Positions 1 to 11,806 of a stretch of 64,000 nt of DNA are shown here, piece by piece. Position 1 is the stretch's first letter; each line of letters opens with the position of its first letter. The position numbers and the translations under genes were made by a program. Source of the stretch: Tetrapyrgos nigripes (lineage: Eukaryota; Basidiomycota; Agaricomycetes; Agaricales; Campanellaceae); the NCBI GenBank assembly GCA_013368315.1, contig JAACJM010000212.1, positions 62,001 through 126,000 of the forward strand. The letters run 5' to 3'. The notes beneath the pieces were generated by a model, which had not been told where the DNA came from, did not search any database, and saw only the letters and a program-made list of their open reading frames with translations.

Positions 1-396
1 TGTAAGCAGTCCCGCCCTCTCGATGATGAGGAAACTCCGTCAGCACTACTTGCAATATTGAAAATCTAAATGGTAGGGTATGCTTGGATGGCAGTTTAGA
101 AGGGATCGTACGAAGCAGAACCAACAAAATAGTCCAAAATTTGATTGAGATTGACTTTTTTTCCTTTGAACGTAAATCACCTTTTTGATGCTTCTCGCAT
201 ACCCAAAAAAAAATCAAGGCCGAGCTATGGCACCTTATGTAATCTAGATAAGATAATAGATATACCTAAAAAGGAAATGATAAGATTACAGATATTCCTA
301 AAGAAGGTGATCAGCGCCTCTACAAATGGTGCAGCATCGGTGTATCGCCGACAGCAATGAAAAAAGCTAAAAAAATGAGCTCCCTGTTGTCTCCCT

Positions 397-3027
397 ATGC
401 CCCGAAACAAAGACTCCAAAAATGCTCGCCTTGCCTCTCTAAAACTCGCAAACACACAAAATCCGAAGCACCAGAAAAAACCCTCTGACCCTCCGAGTCC
501 AGATCCCTCCAACCACTGTACACCAGAGCCCGAACTTGCTATCCCAGAAGCTGCAGAAATCGTTGCGCGCTTTGCCGACCTGGAGCAACATGCTATCCCA
601 CCATGGAACCCTGATAGCGAGGACGAAGACGAGGATGACTCTGAAGACATCACAAACTCCGAGCAGTTAGACAACCTATGGAAGCGATTAGAGGATGGAC
701 AGAATGACTGGTTAGCATCACATCAGACAAGAAAAAAGAGACGACGGACTGGAAACTCCAAGCGCTCTATGCAGCGACATGCTCAAACTCGTCGTCGCAT
801 TGCAGAAGAAGGGAAACAACAATTTATTACCGGGTTTTTCACGCGTCCCTCTAAAACAGAGCTGCCAAAAGCTGTCTTGGATTTGGATGAGGTTGAGGAA
901 GACAGTGAAGACGACGAGATGGAGGAAATAGAGATCATGAATGGACCAACCTGGAATTGCGAGCTGGATGAGATGGTGAATGAAGATGGGAGCATACAGA
1001 TTCTGGACTCACTAGCAACAACTCAACCTGCTGAGTCTCCTCCATCCCCACTCACCGAAATTGACCCATTACCTATATCCACTTCATCCACTCTGGACTT
1101 CAATCTTTCTTGCCCAACATTAACTCCGGCCTCCCTCCATACACATCTCAATGATCTTCGACGAACTGCAGGGAATCTACCAAGTTTTGACAAAGCCCTC
1201 AACTCCCTGACATTCCGAGACCGTGATGCACTGCGCAAGGCTCGCAACGGACTCAAAAGGATGAGCAAAAGTCCAAAACTCGACCTACCTCTTCGTGGTC
1301 GGCTGTTTGCAATGCTGGCGGCGGTCAATCTGTACCTGGACGATACACATCCATGCACCTGGACAAAAGCGTCAAGATTAGCAGCTATTGCATCAGGTCA
1401 TAATTTGTTCTACGCACAGAACATTCGCAGTTGGATCCATTTGTTCCTTAGCCGTGCCGAGCTACCTCTTCTCCATTATCCGAAATTCCGTCCCAAAATG
1501 CTTGATGACGAGGATTTTCAACACCATCTCAAGGTGTACTTGTTGGAGAAAGCCGCAACAGAGGAAGGGGGTTATGTTTCTGGCCGGAATGTTGTGGAGT
1601 TCTTGCAGGAGCCGTCAACGAAGGCGTGGGTCGAGAAGCATCATCCAGGTTCAAAGACTGACATCAGTGTCCGAACTGGAGAGCGCTGGCTGGTTGGGAT
1701 GGTATGGAGATTTGGTGAAAGGAAGCGAAAACAGTACGAGGATGGTCATGAGAGACCAGATGTCGTCAAATCGCGGGATGAGTTTTGCAAACGTTGGATG
1801 GAGTACAAAAAGCGTATGGTGCTCTATGATCGCAATGGAGAGGTTGAAAGCATTCCCACACCATTTCCTGTTCCACAGGGTCCCTACCGATTTCAAATCA
1901 TTCCCATCACTCATGACGAATCCACATTTTATGCCCATGACCGCCGAAAGCGAGGATTTTACCATGAGGACATGTCAACTGCGCCACAACCCAAGGGAGA
2001 GGGCCCTTCGTTGATGGTTTCAGACTTTTTAACAACAGAGTGGGGCAGACTTACACTCAAAGATCCTGAGAGCGAAGAAGAGTGAGTTTCTGCAATATAA
2101 TCTCTGGAATCATACTTACAATTTACTTTCTAGTGAAGCTCGTGTCTTCTTTGAGGCAGGTTCTTCTCGTGAAGGGTACTTCACAGGAGAGCATGTGCTG
2201 AAGCAAGTTGAGAACGCAGTCGATATTTTTGAGTCTCGCACTGGAGGAACAAAGACTGCACTATTTCTCTTTGACAATGCGACGACTCATCAATTTCGTC
2301 CTGCTGACGCACTCTCTGCTCGCAAGATGGTGAAAGGTCCACACCCTGACTGGCCGGGAAACGGTGTCCGCATGCGCAATGGAACTCTGCCTAATGGTAC
2401 ACCACAGGAGTTTTACTATCCCAACGATCATCCCACCTATCCTGGATATTTCAAAGGTTCTGAACAGATCATCAAGGAGAGGGGTCTCTGGTCAACTGAT
2501 GGTTCCTCTCTCAATGCATCGTGTCCGAAGACTTGCTTTGAGGACCGGACGAACTTGAGGTGCTGCTGCCGCAAGGTACTATTTTATCAGTCTGATTTCG
2601 TAAATCAAAAATCCGCAGTCCAGGAATACATTGAATCTCGCGGTCACCTCTGTGAATATTATCCGAAATTCCATTGCGAACTCAATTACATTGAGTTGTA
2701 CTGGGGTAGGTCCAAGTTGACCTACCGTCGCTGTCCCCGCACTTCAACCATGCAAGAGATGAAGACCAACGTAAAAAAATCTCTGGATGAAGTACCACTT
2801 GTTCTGATTCGGCGGTAGGTCAAATTTTTTATCTGGTTTCAATCCTCTTTACTAATCTGTCCTTTTTCTTACTACTTAATAGCTTTGCAAATCGCGCGGA
2901 TAGATATATTCACGCGTATGCAGAAGGCTTGACAGGAGCACAGGCTGCCTGGGCCAACCGAAGGTACCATGGACATCGTACCTTGCCACCCGAAATGCTC
3001 CGTGCTGCACGAGAAGCTGTTCCATAG
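397..3027 (+). CDS. DDE-superfamily transposase, three exons
   Basis: The transposase presumably cuts and pastes its own element. Three exons (397-2081, 2134-2814, 2883-3027) join in phase to give 836 residues, with gtgagt and gtaggt donors. The N-terminal third is low-complexity and very acidic, followed by a putative helical DNA-binding part around residues 240-430. The catalytic core follows: THDESTFYAHD with the first Asp, FLFDNATTH with the second, and PKFHCELNYIELYWG with the Asn/Glu pair. The C-terminal exon has RADRYIHAYAEGL and the YHGHR tail usual in the agaricomycete members of this family. No stop or frameshift is seen, so it could still be active. The upstream 400 bases are AT-rich and would hold its promoter. 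The family call rests on the core motifs; the exact superfamily (Tc1/mariner-like or pogo-like) is not fixed. Confidence 0.85.
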
Positions 3028-3149
3028 CTTTCTTTCACATCTCGGGTGCAGATACTATACTTCTTGTTGTACTAGCTACAGTTTTCGCTACCTAAAAGTT
3101 TTTTTTTCTTGGACCTCGACTTTGGCGGGTGGCAGTGCTACACAGCCAC

Positions 3150-3169
3150 GCTTACATAAACGTAAGCGG
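3150..3169. repeat. Short perfect inverted repeat
   Basis: Arms cgcttac and gtaagcg are separated by ataaac, giving a 20-base hairpin. It sits between the end of the transposase region and the truncated host intron, so it may mark an element end or a footprint. Function not known. Confidence 0.5.
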
Positions 3170-3191
3170 TTCCTGGTGTCGCCTTCCTTAC

Positions 3192-3317
3192 CTCATATCC
3201 GCCCTTCCCAGTTCTTTGCGCGTTCAATTTGGCAACGAGGGCATCAGCTTCCTTTGACAAAGGGTCTTCAGGGAAGTCAGGCTGAGAAGAGTCAAACTCG
3301 TCACGGTCAGAAGACAT
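3192..3317 (-). pseudogene. Isolated first exon of an unknown host gene, cut off by the transposon
   Basis: On the minus strand an ATG at 3317 opens 42 codons (MSSDRDEFDSSQ... to GKGGYE) that end exactly at a good gtaagg donor at 3191. The encoded start is acidic then lysine-rich; I do not recognise the family. The continuation should lie to the left, but the next recognisable sequence there is the transposase. The simplest reading is that the transposon sits in the first intron or replaced the rest of the gene. The remaining exons, if present, are outside the window, so the gene may be interrupted rather than dead. A false exon cannot be excluded. Confidence 0.45.
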
Positions 3318-3429
3318 AGTGAGCCAGAAGAAAGCGGTACCAAGTCGATGGGTACTATTAGATATGATCCCCGAAAAGCGAACCCTCAGAAACGCGTCAT
3401 CTCCTCCCCAGGTCACAGTGCGTCGCACC

Positions 3430-4150
3430 GGCTGCCCTCCGACCTTCAGTTACCCTATAGACTTACATACCTATGGAAATAGCCTGTGATGAGAGCTGGA
3501 GAGCGTTTGATATGTAGGGGGAAAAACTATTATTTGCGGAATAACCACACAATCAATAGTCATGCACGCGCCAGACGAATAGGGGCATGACCATGCGACG
3601 CCTACGGACGTCGCCGAAGTTTTCCCAGGACTCTCATCCTCGACCTCTATCTACCATGCGTTCTACTGGACTCATATTTATCACTTCTATGTTACGGCTG
3701 TATTGTTTCTGACTCCATATGACTTTCCTATGACTTGGGGAGCACATAAATTGATCAATGCTCATCTACTTATTACCTCAATGTGAAGTTCCTTCGAGTT
3801 CTGGCATCAAAGCGGCGGCCTAGTCATTTCGTCTAAGTTACCTACAAGACATTGGAATTCAATATGCTTTTAGCTCTTGGGTCCCAGAAATAATTAGCTG
3901 GCAATGCTACAAGACCTTTACCAGCTTTCCAAATGCGGCAACATCTTGTTCCAAAGGAAGAGGGAGAGAGGACAGAATGGAACAGTACTAGTAGCGCAGA
4001 TTTCCGCGTTGAAGATGAAGTAACAATGGTGTTAGTCATTGAAGAAATATATAGAATGAGAAGCGAACAAGGCATAGTACACAACGATGCGCCAGAATCA
4101 TTCATGTGTTGCGAATGGGAACAAAGACACATACAGGTGGCGCGCAGAAC
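3430..4150. other. Intergenic, no gene seen
   Basis: Both strands were read for coding signal. The open frames here (for example the one starting at 3933) have no family motif, signal peptide or intron structure and look like chance. Confidence 0.6.
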
Positions 4151-4323
4151 GTCAGATCAGCCATGGGGTTCGGGACTTCTCGTCCCTTGCTTCTCGGAGC
4201 TACCAGTATCTAATAGTATCGATGGTCATTCCTCAGGGCCTCAGGCCGCAGTACTGAGTACCCATTCGACTTTCTACAGCTCTATCTCTAAGTACTGTCG
4301 AAGAAAGCTTCTTATTAAGAATC

Positions 4324-4337
4324 CGGCATTAATGCCG
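4324..4337. promoter_or_regulatory. CGG-N8-CCG palindrome upstream of the left LysM gene
   Basis: The perfect palindrome cggcattaatgccg lies 207 bases before the LysM start codon. Inverted CGG triplets with a fixed spacer are the usual binding layout of fungal Zn2Cys6 regulators. The same 14 bases occur upstream of the right copy, in a flank that has otherwise diverged. Binding is inferred. Confidence 0.45.
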
Positions 4338-4543
4338 ATCCGCTTTGCATTACGCCCATCCTCCGCTCTACTACCCCTCGCTTCTCACTTCTAGATTTCT
4401 CTATCAAGGGTGCCAGAGGGCCTACCAAGATTCTTACCTTTTGATTTCCCCTCAGCGGTTAAATCCGTGTTACAGTCATTGAACATGAAGGAGTCTTGAA
4501 AGTCAAGTCGTAAACCGAGAGCTCTCTACTCCCTCGCTTCGTA

Positions 4544-6720
4544 ATGAGATGCCTTCTCCTAGCTCTGTTCTACGTGGCATATGTCGCAGCATCGTGCACA
4601 AAGACTTACGTCGTGAAGAGTGGAGACAGTTGTGATGCGATTGCTGCTGCTCAGGGTGTCTCAAGCTTCCAGGTAGAGTCTACTTTGCAGCACGTCGTTC
4701 ACTTTCATTCATGTTCTTTTAGATCAGTCATTTGAATAACAATCCCTGTTCGACGCTGCAAATTGGTCAAAGTCTGTGTCTAGCCGACACGACCTACGAT
4801 TGCCAGCCCGTTTACGTCGTACAGTCTGGAGATGAGTGAGTAGTACTATAGTCACGTCGTCCTCAATGCCTTACACTGACCATCTGCTCAAAGTTGCTTC
4901 GATATCGCTAATAATCACGGCATCTCCCTCTCCCAGTTCCTCGCCGACAATCCACAACTTGATCCTAACACTTGCCCTATAACCGTCGGACTCTCGGTCT
5001 GTATAAGTAAAACCACTCCCGGTGGGAGTAGCTCCACAACTACATCCACCATTACTACATCGCAAGGTAGCACGACAACGACAGTGACGACGACGACGAC
5101 GACGACGACGACAAGTGCTCGTGCGTGAATCACCACTACTCATTCAAAACATAGCGCTGAGACACTTTTTTTAGCTGGGCCCACTTCCACAGCTTGTACC
5201 AAGCTCACAACGATCCAACCTGGAGACTCCTGCGAGGCAATTGCTCAGCGGAATTCCATATCCACTTTCGACCTCCAACTCATCAATCCTCCGAACATCT
5301 GTGCCAACTTGATCTCCGGTCAAGCTATCTGTGTCGGCTCTCCTCTCGTCAACTGTTCATCCGTGTACACAGTAGACAGCACGGAAGGCGGCTGCTCCAA
5401 CATTGCTCAATCTCATGGCATCGACCTGAATACACTGCTCGCTCTTAATCCAAATGTCAACTCGGGATGTAGCAACATTTTTCCGGGAGAAGTACTTTGC
5501 ATTGCACCAGGAATACCCACGACAGGTCCATCTGGCGATTGTGTTAGGAAGTATACAGTTGTTTCGGGAGATACTTGCACCAATATCGCAGCCAAAGTCT
5601 CGTTGACGAACATGCAGCTTGCTCAGATTAATCCTGGCCTGAACTGTAACTCTCTCATTCCCGGGGATACCGTGTGTTCGTACAGTCCTATTCTCAATGT
5701 CTGTCCAAAACTGGTGAGTGACGATCGTTTTCTTTATGAGAATAGGAGATTGAGTTTGTACCTAGGTTAAAGTGTCCATCAATGACAATTGCTTTGATCT
5801 GGCGCAGAACGTTAGCATGAGCTTGGACGAATGGTTGAGCATTAATCAGGGTATCAACTGTGATGCTCTTCTACCTGGTAGCGTGGTTTGTTCTGCTCAA
5901 GGAAACACCACGCTCCCCGATGCTCCATCTGGTACAAACCCCACTGCAGGTAACTTCACTTTCTCATTCAAATTTCATGGCCTGTAGTTGATATCCCGCT
6001 TTATAGTCCCCCGTTGCGGCAGTTACAACAAAAAGCAGCAGTGTTGCACAAAGTTTTCTGTCGCTGCCGATCTCTTCTCGAGCCTCTGTTCTCGCGAAAA
6101 CGGGTGTCAAGACAATTGCGCTGGAGACCCTGGCGTTTCGAAGCCAAGTGCAGCTGCTACACCTACGACTACCCTTACACTCGGTGAACCGGCAAGGCCC
6201 ACGTTACCTCCTCCCAACTGCTCAAACTGCACGAGCAGCCAGTGTTGTAGCAAGATGAACACCTGTGAAGTGGCTGATTCGTGGCTCTGTCGTGCGTATT
6301 CATTATCTGAGTGAACTTTACCAGTAAAAGCTGATGCTTCTACTTCTCTTTTGAACAGAATCCGAAAACGGCTGCAAATCCAACTGCGACCAAAACTTTG
6401 ACTGGGTCTCACCACCTGGACAGACAGTTCTGGATCTGGGCAACTTTACGTTCCCTCCCGGAGATTACTCATCTACAGATGGGAACCCTTGTGGAGTTTG
6501 TAACGAGAAGACTACGGGCGTTTCTTCACCTTCGGGAGCTTACTGCTGCTCGCAGCAAGTTCAGTGTCTGCCTATTGAGTATGGAGCCTGCTTGGTGTCG
6601 TATGGATGTTTGTATAATTGTTTGAAGATTTCCTATGTTGATGAAGAGGCGTGTGAAATGGGTGGAAGTTGTGAGAAGACGACGACTACGGTCAAGAATC
6701 CTTGGGCAACTTCTACTTAG
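4544..6720 (+). CDS. Secreted six-LysM chitin-binding protein, left copy
   Basis: Probably a secreted or wall-bound protein that binds chitin or chitin oligomers. Exons 4544-4672, 4723-4835, 4894-5120, 5175-5713, 5766-5949, 6007-6291 and 6359-6720 join in phase to give 612 residues. A signal peptide (MRCLLLALFYVAYVAAS) is followed by six LysM modules. Typical starts are TYVVKSGDSCDAIA, VYVVQSGDDCFDIA, LTTIQPGDSCEAIA and KYTVVSGDTCTNIA; the fourth and sixth are degenerate. A Ser/Thr linker rich in acg codons lies between modules two and three. The C-terminal third has cysteine clusters such as QQCCTKF, SSQCCSKMNTC and GAYCCSQQ, resembling degenerate hevein-like (CBM18) modules. Intact. Whether it is an effector, a self-protection protein or a partner of chitinase cannot be decided from sequence. 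Confidence 0.9.
5087..5113 (+). repeat. acg trinucleotide run coding a threonine tract
   Basis: Eight acg codons and one aca encode nine threonines between LysM modules two and three. The right copy has only four acg plus aca, so the run length differs by 12 bases between the copies while the flanks agree. Confidence 0.9.
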
Positions 6721-6934
6721 ATTGAGTACATTTTGGGTAGTATGTGTCGGGCTTATAATAAAAGATTCTATGTACAGACTTAGCATATATCTGTCTACTC
6801 TTTCCCTTTGTAAAGATCTCACAAAGCGTGAGACTAGCTTGTGTACAGAAAGGGCATAGGAACAAGAACAGCTTCCTCTTCATCCGATAAGTAGATTGAG
6901 AATCTCGTATATGGGGACACAATCATAAATGTCC

Positions 6935-8792
6935 TCATATCTTATACCACAACCTCCTGGAATGCAAAATCCTCGCAATGACTAAAATGACACTACCACC
7001 CAAAAACATCACTCCAGTGAACAACATCAATGAGTTATATCCCGGGTGTTCTCTATCTTTGACAAAGGCTCCAGCAGTGGGTGTGCCTACGAGAGAAGCA
7101 ACCGCAGCGAAGAACCATACGCAACCTGTAGCGTAGAGTGAGGAAATAAGGTCGATGTGGAAGAGTGTAGATAAATAGATGGAACTAACCTACTCTTCCA
7201 CCAAATCGCTCGGTGGTTGACATGGCCCCAATCCACGCTGGTAACAAGGTAATGAATACACCTGAGAAAAAGCGTCAGCATCGCTCACTTGGATCAGAAA
7301 ATAAGATCTCTTGCTGACCAGAAAAAATGGCATATAGCGATCCAAACACTGCGATTGGAACAGCACCTCTAGAAGGTAGCCATACTGCCAGGACGAGTAT
7401 CCCCGATACAAGGATAGAAGGAACTATAATATTTACGCTGTCCGACAAGTGATTTATGTCAATGAGGATGTCAAATGAAAAAAGCACAAGTGTAGTGGAC
7501 TGACGTTCCGTATTTCACTGCCAAAAAACAAAGCGACAATCTCAGAATGGCTGCCCCGTTCATGATGGCTACTACATATTGGGAGATGGTAGAGTCGACT
7601 TGACGATATTTTGCGTAGGCCTCAATGTAGAAAAAGGGGATGAACAGGACGTAGAACAAGCTACAAGTTGATGTCCATATACGATTTTCAGGACACAATG
7701 CAAAAACCACGTACATAAACGTCGCAGCACAAGCCAAACAAAACTTCGGGTCCTTGAAACCAGTTAGATCCACCAAACCACTTCTCCAAGCGCCCTTTTG
7801 CCCTTCTCCCCCTGCCTCTCTTACTCCTACTCCTGCTCCCGCAGCACCAACGTCAACGAGACCCAAGCGGCTTCTCGGCAGGAGCCTCGTCTTGATAGTC
7901 ACACACGACAAAATCAGACATCCTAAAACAACAAACGCCATGACTCGGACGGCCCATCCGAATCCTACTTTTGGAATTAATCGTTGTAAAATGATTGGAC
8001 AGACGACACCGCCGACAGAGCTTCCAGTGGCCATGACACCGATGGCGAGGGGCCTTTTCTTGTTAAACCAGTGGCCGGCGACGGCGACGGCTGGAGTAAA
8101 TCTGAACAGAAGATATTTAGTGTCAGTGATATATAGGTGAGAAAGACACCCACACAAGAGTTGCTCCTATGCCGAAAAGGAGTCCGTCAGCGAGAAAGAA
8201 CTGATATGTTTGGTTGACTTGACATAAGGAAAGTAGCATGAGTGATATTACGGTGATTATGGAACCCAGTGGAAGAAGAATCTGTTAAAGGGCAGAACGA
8301 ATCTGTTGAGCCCACATTCCAGCATAATGACAAAGAACCAGACTTACCCTTGATCCATACAGGTCGAAAATCCTGCCTACAACAGGAGAAAATCCGTACA
8401 GGAAGAAAAGCTGCAGCGCGCCAATTAGAGAGATCGTGGAGGATGACGAATTGGGGAGTAGGACAGTTGAATAGTAGTCGTGAAAGACGCCCTGGGAGTG
8501 TTGGATGTGAGTCAGGTTATGAATCACAGAAGAAGGTTGTGCGACATACATAAGAATTGATGACTCCCCAAGTCGCGAAGAGGGCTAGAAAAGATCCAAA
8601 TATGACCAGCCAGGCCTGTGGTGCATACACATGAGCTCAAAACGTGAATGTACTAAGGAATATCCATACCTCCAGACCACCTTCTGGATATTCTATGGAT
8701 TCGGCGGAAGAATCCAAATTGCTAAGCCTGGGGTGTTCAGGTTTCGTGTCTTCATCATTCTTCATTGATGGGAGAGTGTTCAAGGTAGCCAT
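6935..8792 (-). CDS. MFS transporter, monocarboxylate-porter type, copy A
   Basis: An integral plasma-membrane transporter of the MCT-like branch of the major facilitator superfamily; the substrate is unknown. Start is the ATG at 8792 (MATLNTLPSM). The first exon is a short acidic cytosolic tail ending SIEYPEGGLE. Then come the membrane segments: GVFHDYYSTVLL, GALQLFFLYGFSPVVGRIFDLYG, the central GHWFNKKRPLAIGVMATGSSVGG, a cytosolic loop, and the second bundle with PAWIGAMSTTERFGGRVG. The protein ends LHSRRLWYKI at 6935. I followed the splice phases of the last three introns and they hold, so this copy looks intact. It lies head to tail with copy B, and the pair may have diverged in regulation or substrate. 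Confidence 0.85.
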
Positions 8793-8827
8793 GAGTGAAG
8801 AAAAGTGAGTGAGTAAACGGCTATTGG

Positions 8828-8835
8828 CTTTTATA
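8828..8835 (-). promoter_or_regulatory. Probable TATA box of MFS copy A
   Basis: tataaaag on the minus strand, about 36 bases before the ATG. The same motif is kept in copy B. Confidence 0.5.
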
Positions 8836-9432
8836 TGTTGCAGAGCACGGACACTCCGGAGAGGAGGAAGCTGAACACGAGTCGTTGCGGGTCAAGATCA
8901 AATCGTTTTTGTGTTTGCCGGGGCTAGGAATTCATTGGGTGCTCATGTGAGCGATTCTGACTTTATCTTTAGGACCAGCGAGGTGTTAGTAATACATCTA
9001 CGAAAAACCTATGCAAGAGAAGAATGCATTGTTTGCAAATGTGACCTGAAGATTGAAAAGTGGGGAGGAGCTGGAACCTTAGTAAGTACGTAGAATGGTG
9101 ACATTAAAATGACGAAAAACACACGCAAGAAAGAACTTCTAAGGTCTAATAAGCTGACTCCTGACGGATCTGAGCAGTTTTGCCTGCTATGGTGTCTTGA
9201 AGGCTACCTTACGGGATTTCGGCCCTGAGTCCCGGCTCAAATTATTCAAAACTTGAAGAGTGACGTGCCTGGGCGAATAAATCTGGACAAAGAATTAAAT
9301 ATTCTTTTCAAGCATCGGTATCCCAGAGCAGAGCATTTGAAGGGAAACATGCTTACCGACTACTATAGACGATGGTGGAGGAGAACAGTTGAGCGATACA
9401 CAAACAAGACCAAATTAAAATCATAAATGTCC

Positions 9433-11307
9433 TCATATCTTATACCACAACTTCCTGGAATGCAAAACCCTCGCAATGACCAAAATGGCACTACCAGCCA
9501 AAAACATCACTCCAGTGAACAGTATCAATGAGTTATATCCCGGGTGTTCTCTATCTTTTACAAAGGCTCCAGCAGTAGGTGTGCCTACGAGGGAAGCAAC
9601 TGCGGCGAAGAACCATACGCAGCCTGCAGCGTAGAGTGATTAAGGTCAATGTGTAAGAGTGTAGATAAATAGATGAAACTAACCTACTCTTCCACCAAAT
9701 CGCTCGGTGGGTGACATAGTACCAATCCACGCTGGTAACAAGGCAAGGAATACACCTGAGAAAAAGCGTCAGCATCGTTCACTTGGAGTAGAGAATAAGA
9801 TTCCTTGCTGACCAGAAAAAATAGCATATAGCCCTCCGAATATTGTTATCGGAACAGCACCTCTAGAAGGTAGCCATACTGCCAGGATCAGTATCCCCGA
9901 TGCAAAGGTCGGAGGAATCATAACGTTTAAGCTGTCCACCAGTAATTCAAGTCAGCGAGCATGTCTAAACTACAGCAAAAAAAAAAGGTTAAGTGTAGTG
10001 TACTCACGTTCCGTATTTCACTGCCAAAATAAAAAGCAACAATCTCAGAATGGCTGACGCATTCATGATGGCGATCACGTTTTGTGAGATGGTAGAGTTG
10101 ACTTGACGATATTTTGCATAGGTTTCAATGTAGAAGTAGGGGATGAATTGGGCATAGAATAAGCTGCAAATTGGTGTCAGTCCATGTACGATTTTCGGAA
10201 GTATACGATGTGAAGAGCACGTACACAAACGTGGCAGCGCAGGCCAAACAAAACTTCGGGTCCTTGAAACCAGTTAGATCCACCAAACCCGATCTCCAAG
10301 CGCCTTTTTGCCCTTCTCCTGCTCCTGCAGTACCAACACCGGTACCAGCACCCCTACCCAAAAGACTTGTTGGCAGAAGCCTCGTCTTGATAGTCACACA
10401 CGATACACTCAGACATCCCAAAACGACAAACGCCATGACTCGAACTGCCCACCCGAACCCTATTTTCGGGATCAATTGTTGTAAAATGATGGGATAGATG
10501 ACACCACCGACAGAGGCTCCAGTAGCGATGACGCCGATGGCGATTGGTCGGTTTTTGTTGAACCAGTGGCCGGCGACAGTGATCGCTGGGGTAAATCTGG
10601 ACAGAAGAAATTGAGTGTCAGTGATATATAGAGATGGCATTGAAGAAAATACAGAGCGAGAAAAGACACCCACACAAGAGTCGCTCCTATGCCGAAAAGG
10701 AGTCCGTCGGCGAGAAAGAACTGATATGTTTGGTTGGGTTGACATAAGGAAACCAGCATGAGCGACATTACGACGATTATGGAGCCCAGTGGAAGAAGAA
10801 CCTATGAGAGGGCAAAACGAACCCGTTGAGGCCACATTCCAGTATGGTGACAGGAACCAGACTCACCCCTGATCCATACAGGTCGAAAATCCTGCCTACA
10901 ACCGGAGAGAACCCATACAGGAAGAAAAGCTGTAGCGCGCCAATCAGAGAAAGTGTGGAAGATGACGTATTGGGGAGTAGGACAGTTGCGTAGTAGTCGT
11001 TAAAGACGCCCTGGGAGAGTTGGAGGGTGAGTCAGGTTGTGAATCACAGAAGAAGGTTGTGCGCCATACATAAGAATTAATGACTCCCCACGTCGCGAAG
11101 AGGGCTAAAAAAGACCCAAAAACGACCAGCCACGCCTGCAGTACGTATACATGAGCTCTTAGACGTGAATGTACTGAGGAAGATCCATACCTCCCGACCA
11201 CCGTCTGGGTATTCTATGGCTTCGATATCTACCCCGGAAGACTCTGGAGTTCTCAGCCTTGGGTATTCGAAGTTCGTCGTTGATGGGAGAGTTTCCAAGG
11301 TAGGCAT
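9433..11307 (-). CDS. MFS transporter, monocarboxylate-porter type, copy B
   Basis: Paralogue of the preceding gene, same exon plan and same C-terminus (LHSRKLWYKI-like, stop at 9433-9435). Start ATG at 11307 (MPTLETLPSTTNFEYPRL). The N-terminal tail differs clearly from copy A (GVDIEAIEYPDGGRE against SAESIEYPEGGLE) and so does the central loop, where copy A has a longer alanine/glycine-rich stretch. The core motif GHWFNKNRPIAIGVIATGASVGG is conserved. Membrane topology and likely role are as for copy A. I see no broken exon but did not verify every splice phase. Confidence 0.8.
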
Positions 11308-11359
11308 GACTGGAGAAAAGTGAGTACACGGCTATTGGACTCTCGCTGCATTACAGAGC

Positions 11360-11367
11360 CTTTTATA
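11360..11367 (-). promoter_or_regulatory. Probable TATA box of MFS copy B
   Basis: tataaaag on the minus strand, about 53 bases before the ATG at 11307. Confidence 0.5.
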
Positions 11368-11806
11368 TCTTGCAGGCTGCTGACACTCCGGAGAGGGAGA
11401 AGGCCTCAGGCATTACTAAGCTGTACGTGAGTCGAGATCAGAGTCGCTTCTTGTGAGCGGTTCTGGCTTCATCTCTAGGACAAGCGAGGTGTTAGTAATG
11501 CATCTACGAAGCACCTAGGCAAGAAAAGAATGCGTTGTGCAGTTGTGATATGAAACAAAGCCCTTGAGCTCAAAAAGCGGAGAGGAATATGGCGATGACA
11601 AATTGACGAAAAACATGCGCAAGGGGACTAGAGAGCCAACCTTGAGGGCTAGCCCACGGAGTATAGGTTTAGCAAGTAGACTTCCGACGGATTTGAACAG
11701 TTTTTTCTGCTTGTGGTAACTTAGGCTGCCTTCAGGGGAGCAATGAGGCCTCGAGTGTGGCCTGGATCATTCAAGATTGACGAGAGCAAAAGAGCCACTG
11801 CCTAGA

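Larger units (their letters stand above)
1..3170. mobile_element. DNA transposon carrying the DDE transposase (boundaries uncertain)
   Basis: The whole stretch before the host exon at 3192 contains only the transposase gene and its flanks, so it is taken as one class II element. The right limit is set by the last intronic bases of the host fragment. The left limit may lie at or before base 1. I could not establish terminal inverted repeats: the first bases, tgtaagcagtcccgccc, share only a short tgtaagc with the opposite end read in reverse. Extent is inferred; only the coding gene is directly supported. Confidence 0.4.
4155..6745 (+). repeat. Left arm of a 2.6 kb inverted duplication
   Basis: This stretch is repeated in reverse orientation at about 23765-26330. 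Homology starts near catggggttcgggacttctc, runs through the promoter and all seven exons of the LysM gene, and fades a few bases after the stop codon. The 5' flank differs by many substitutions and small indels, while the coding part is close to identical. The limits were judged by eye. Confidence 0.9.
6920..9415. repeat. Tandem duplication unit A (MFS gene plus upstream region)
   Basis: Unit A runs from tcataaatgtcctcatatct at the MFS 3' end to aacaagaccaaat. Unit B repeats the same order at about 9420-12089. Coding parts are very similar, intergenic parts more diverged. The last bases of unit A match the leader of the complex I subunit gene that follows unit B, which shows where the copied segment ended. 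Confidence 0.8.

Noticed and set aside
1..20. Possible left terminal inverted repeat of the transposon
   Set aside because: Only about seven bases match the opposite end in reverse; not enough to call a repeat.
225..2014. Open frames opposite or inside the transposase gene
   Set aside because: Shadows of the acidic low-complexity part of the transposase.
2576..2618. Possible fourth intron in the transposase
   Set aside because: It has gt-ag ends but a length of 43, which would shift the frame; without it the family motif reads through.
3933..4394. 153-codon open frame before the left LysM gene
   Set aside because: No family motif or intron support; it runs into the duplicated LysM promoter.
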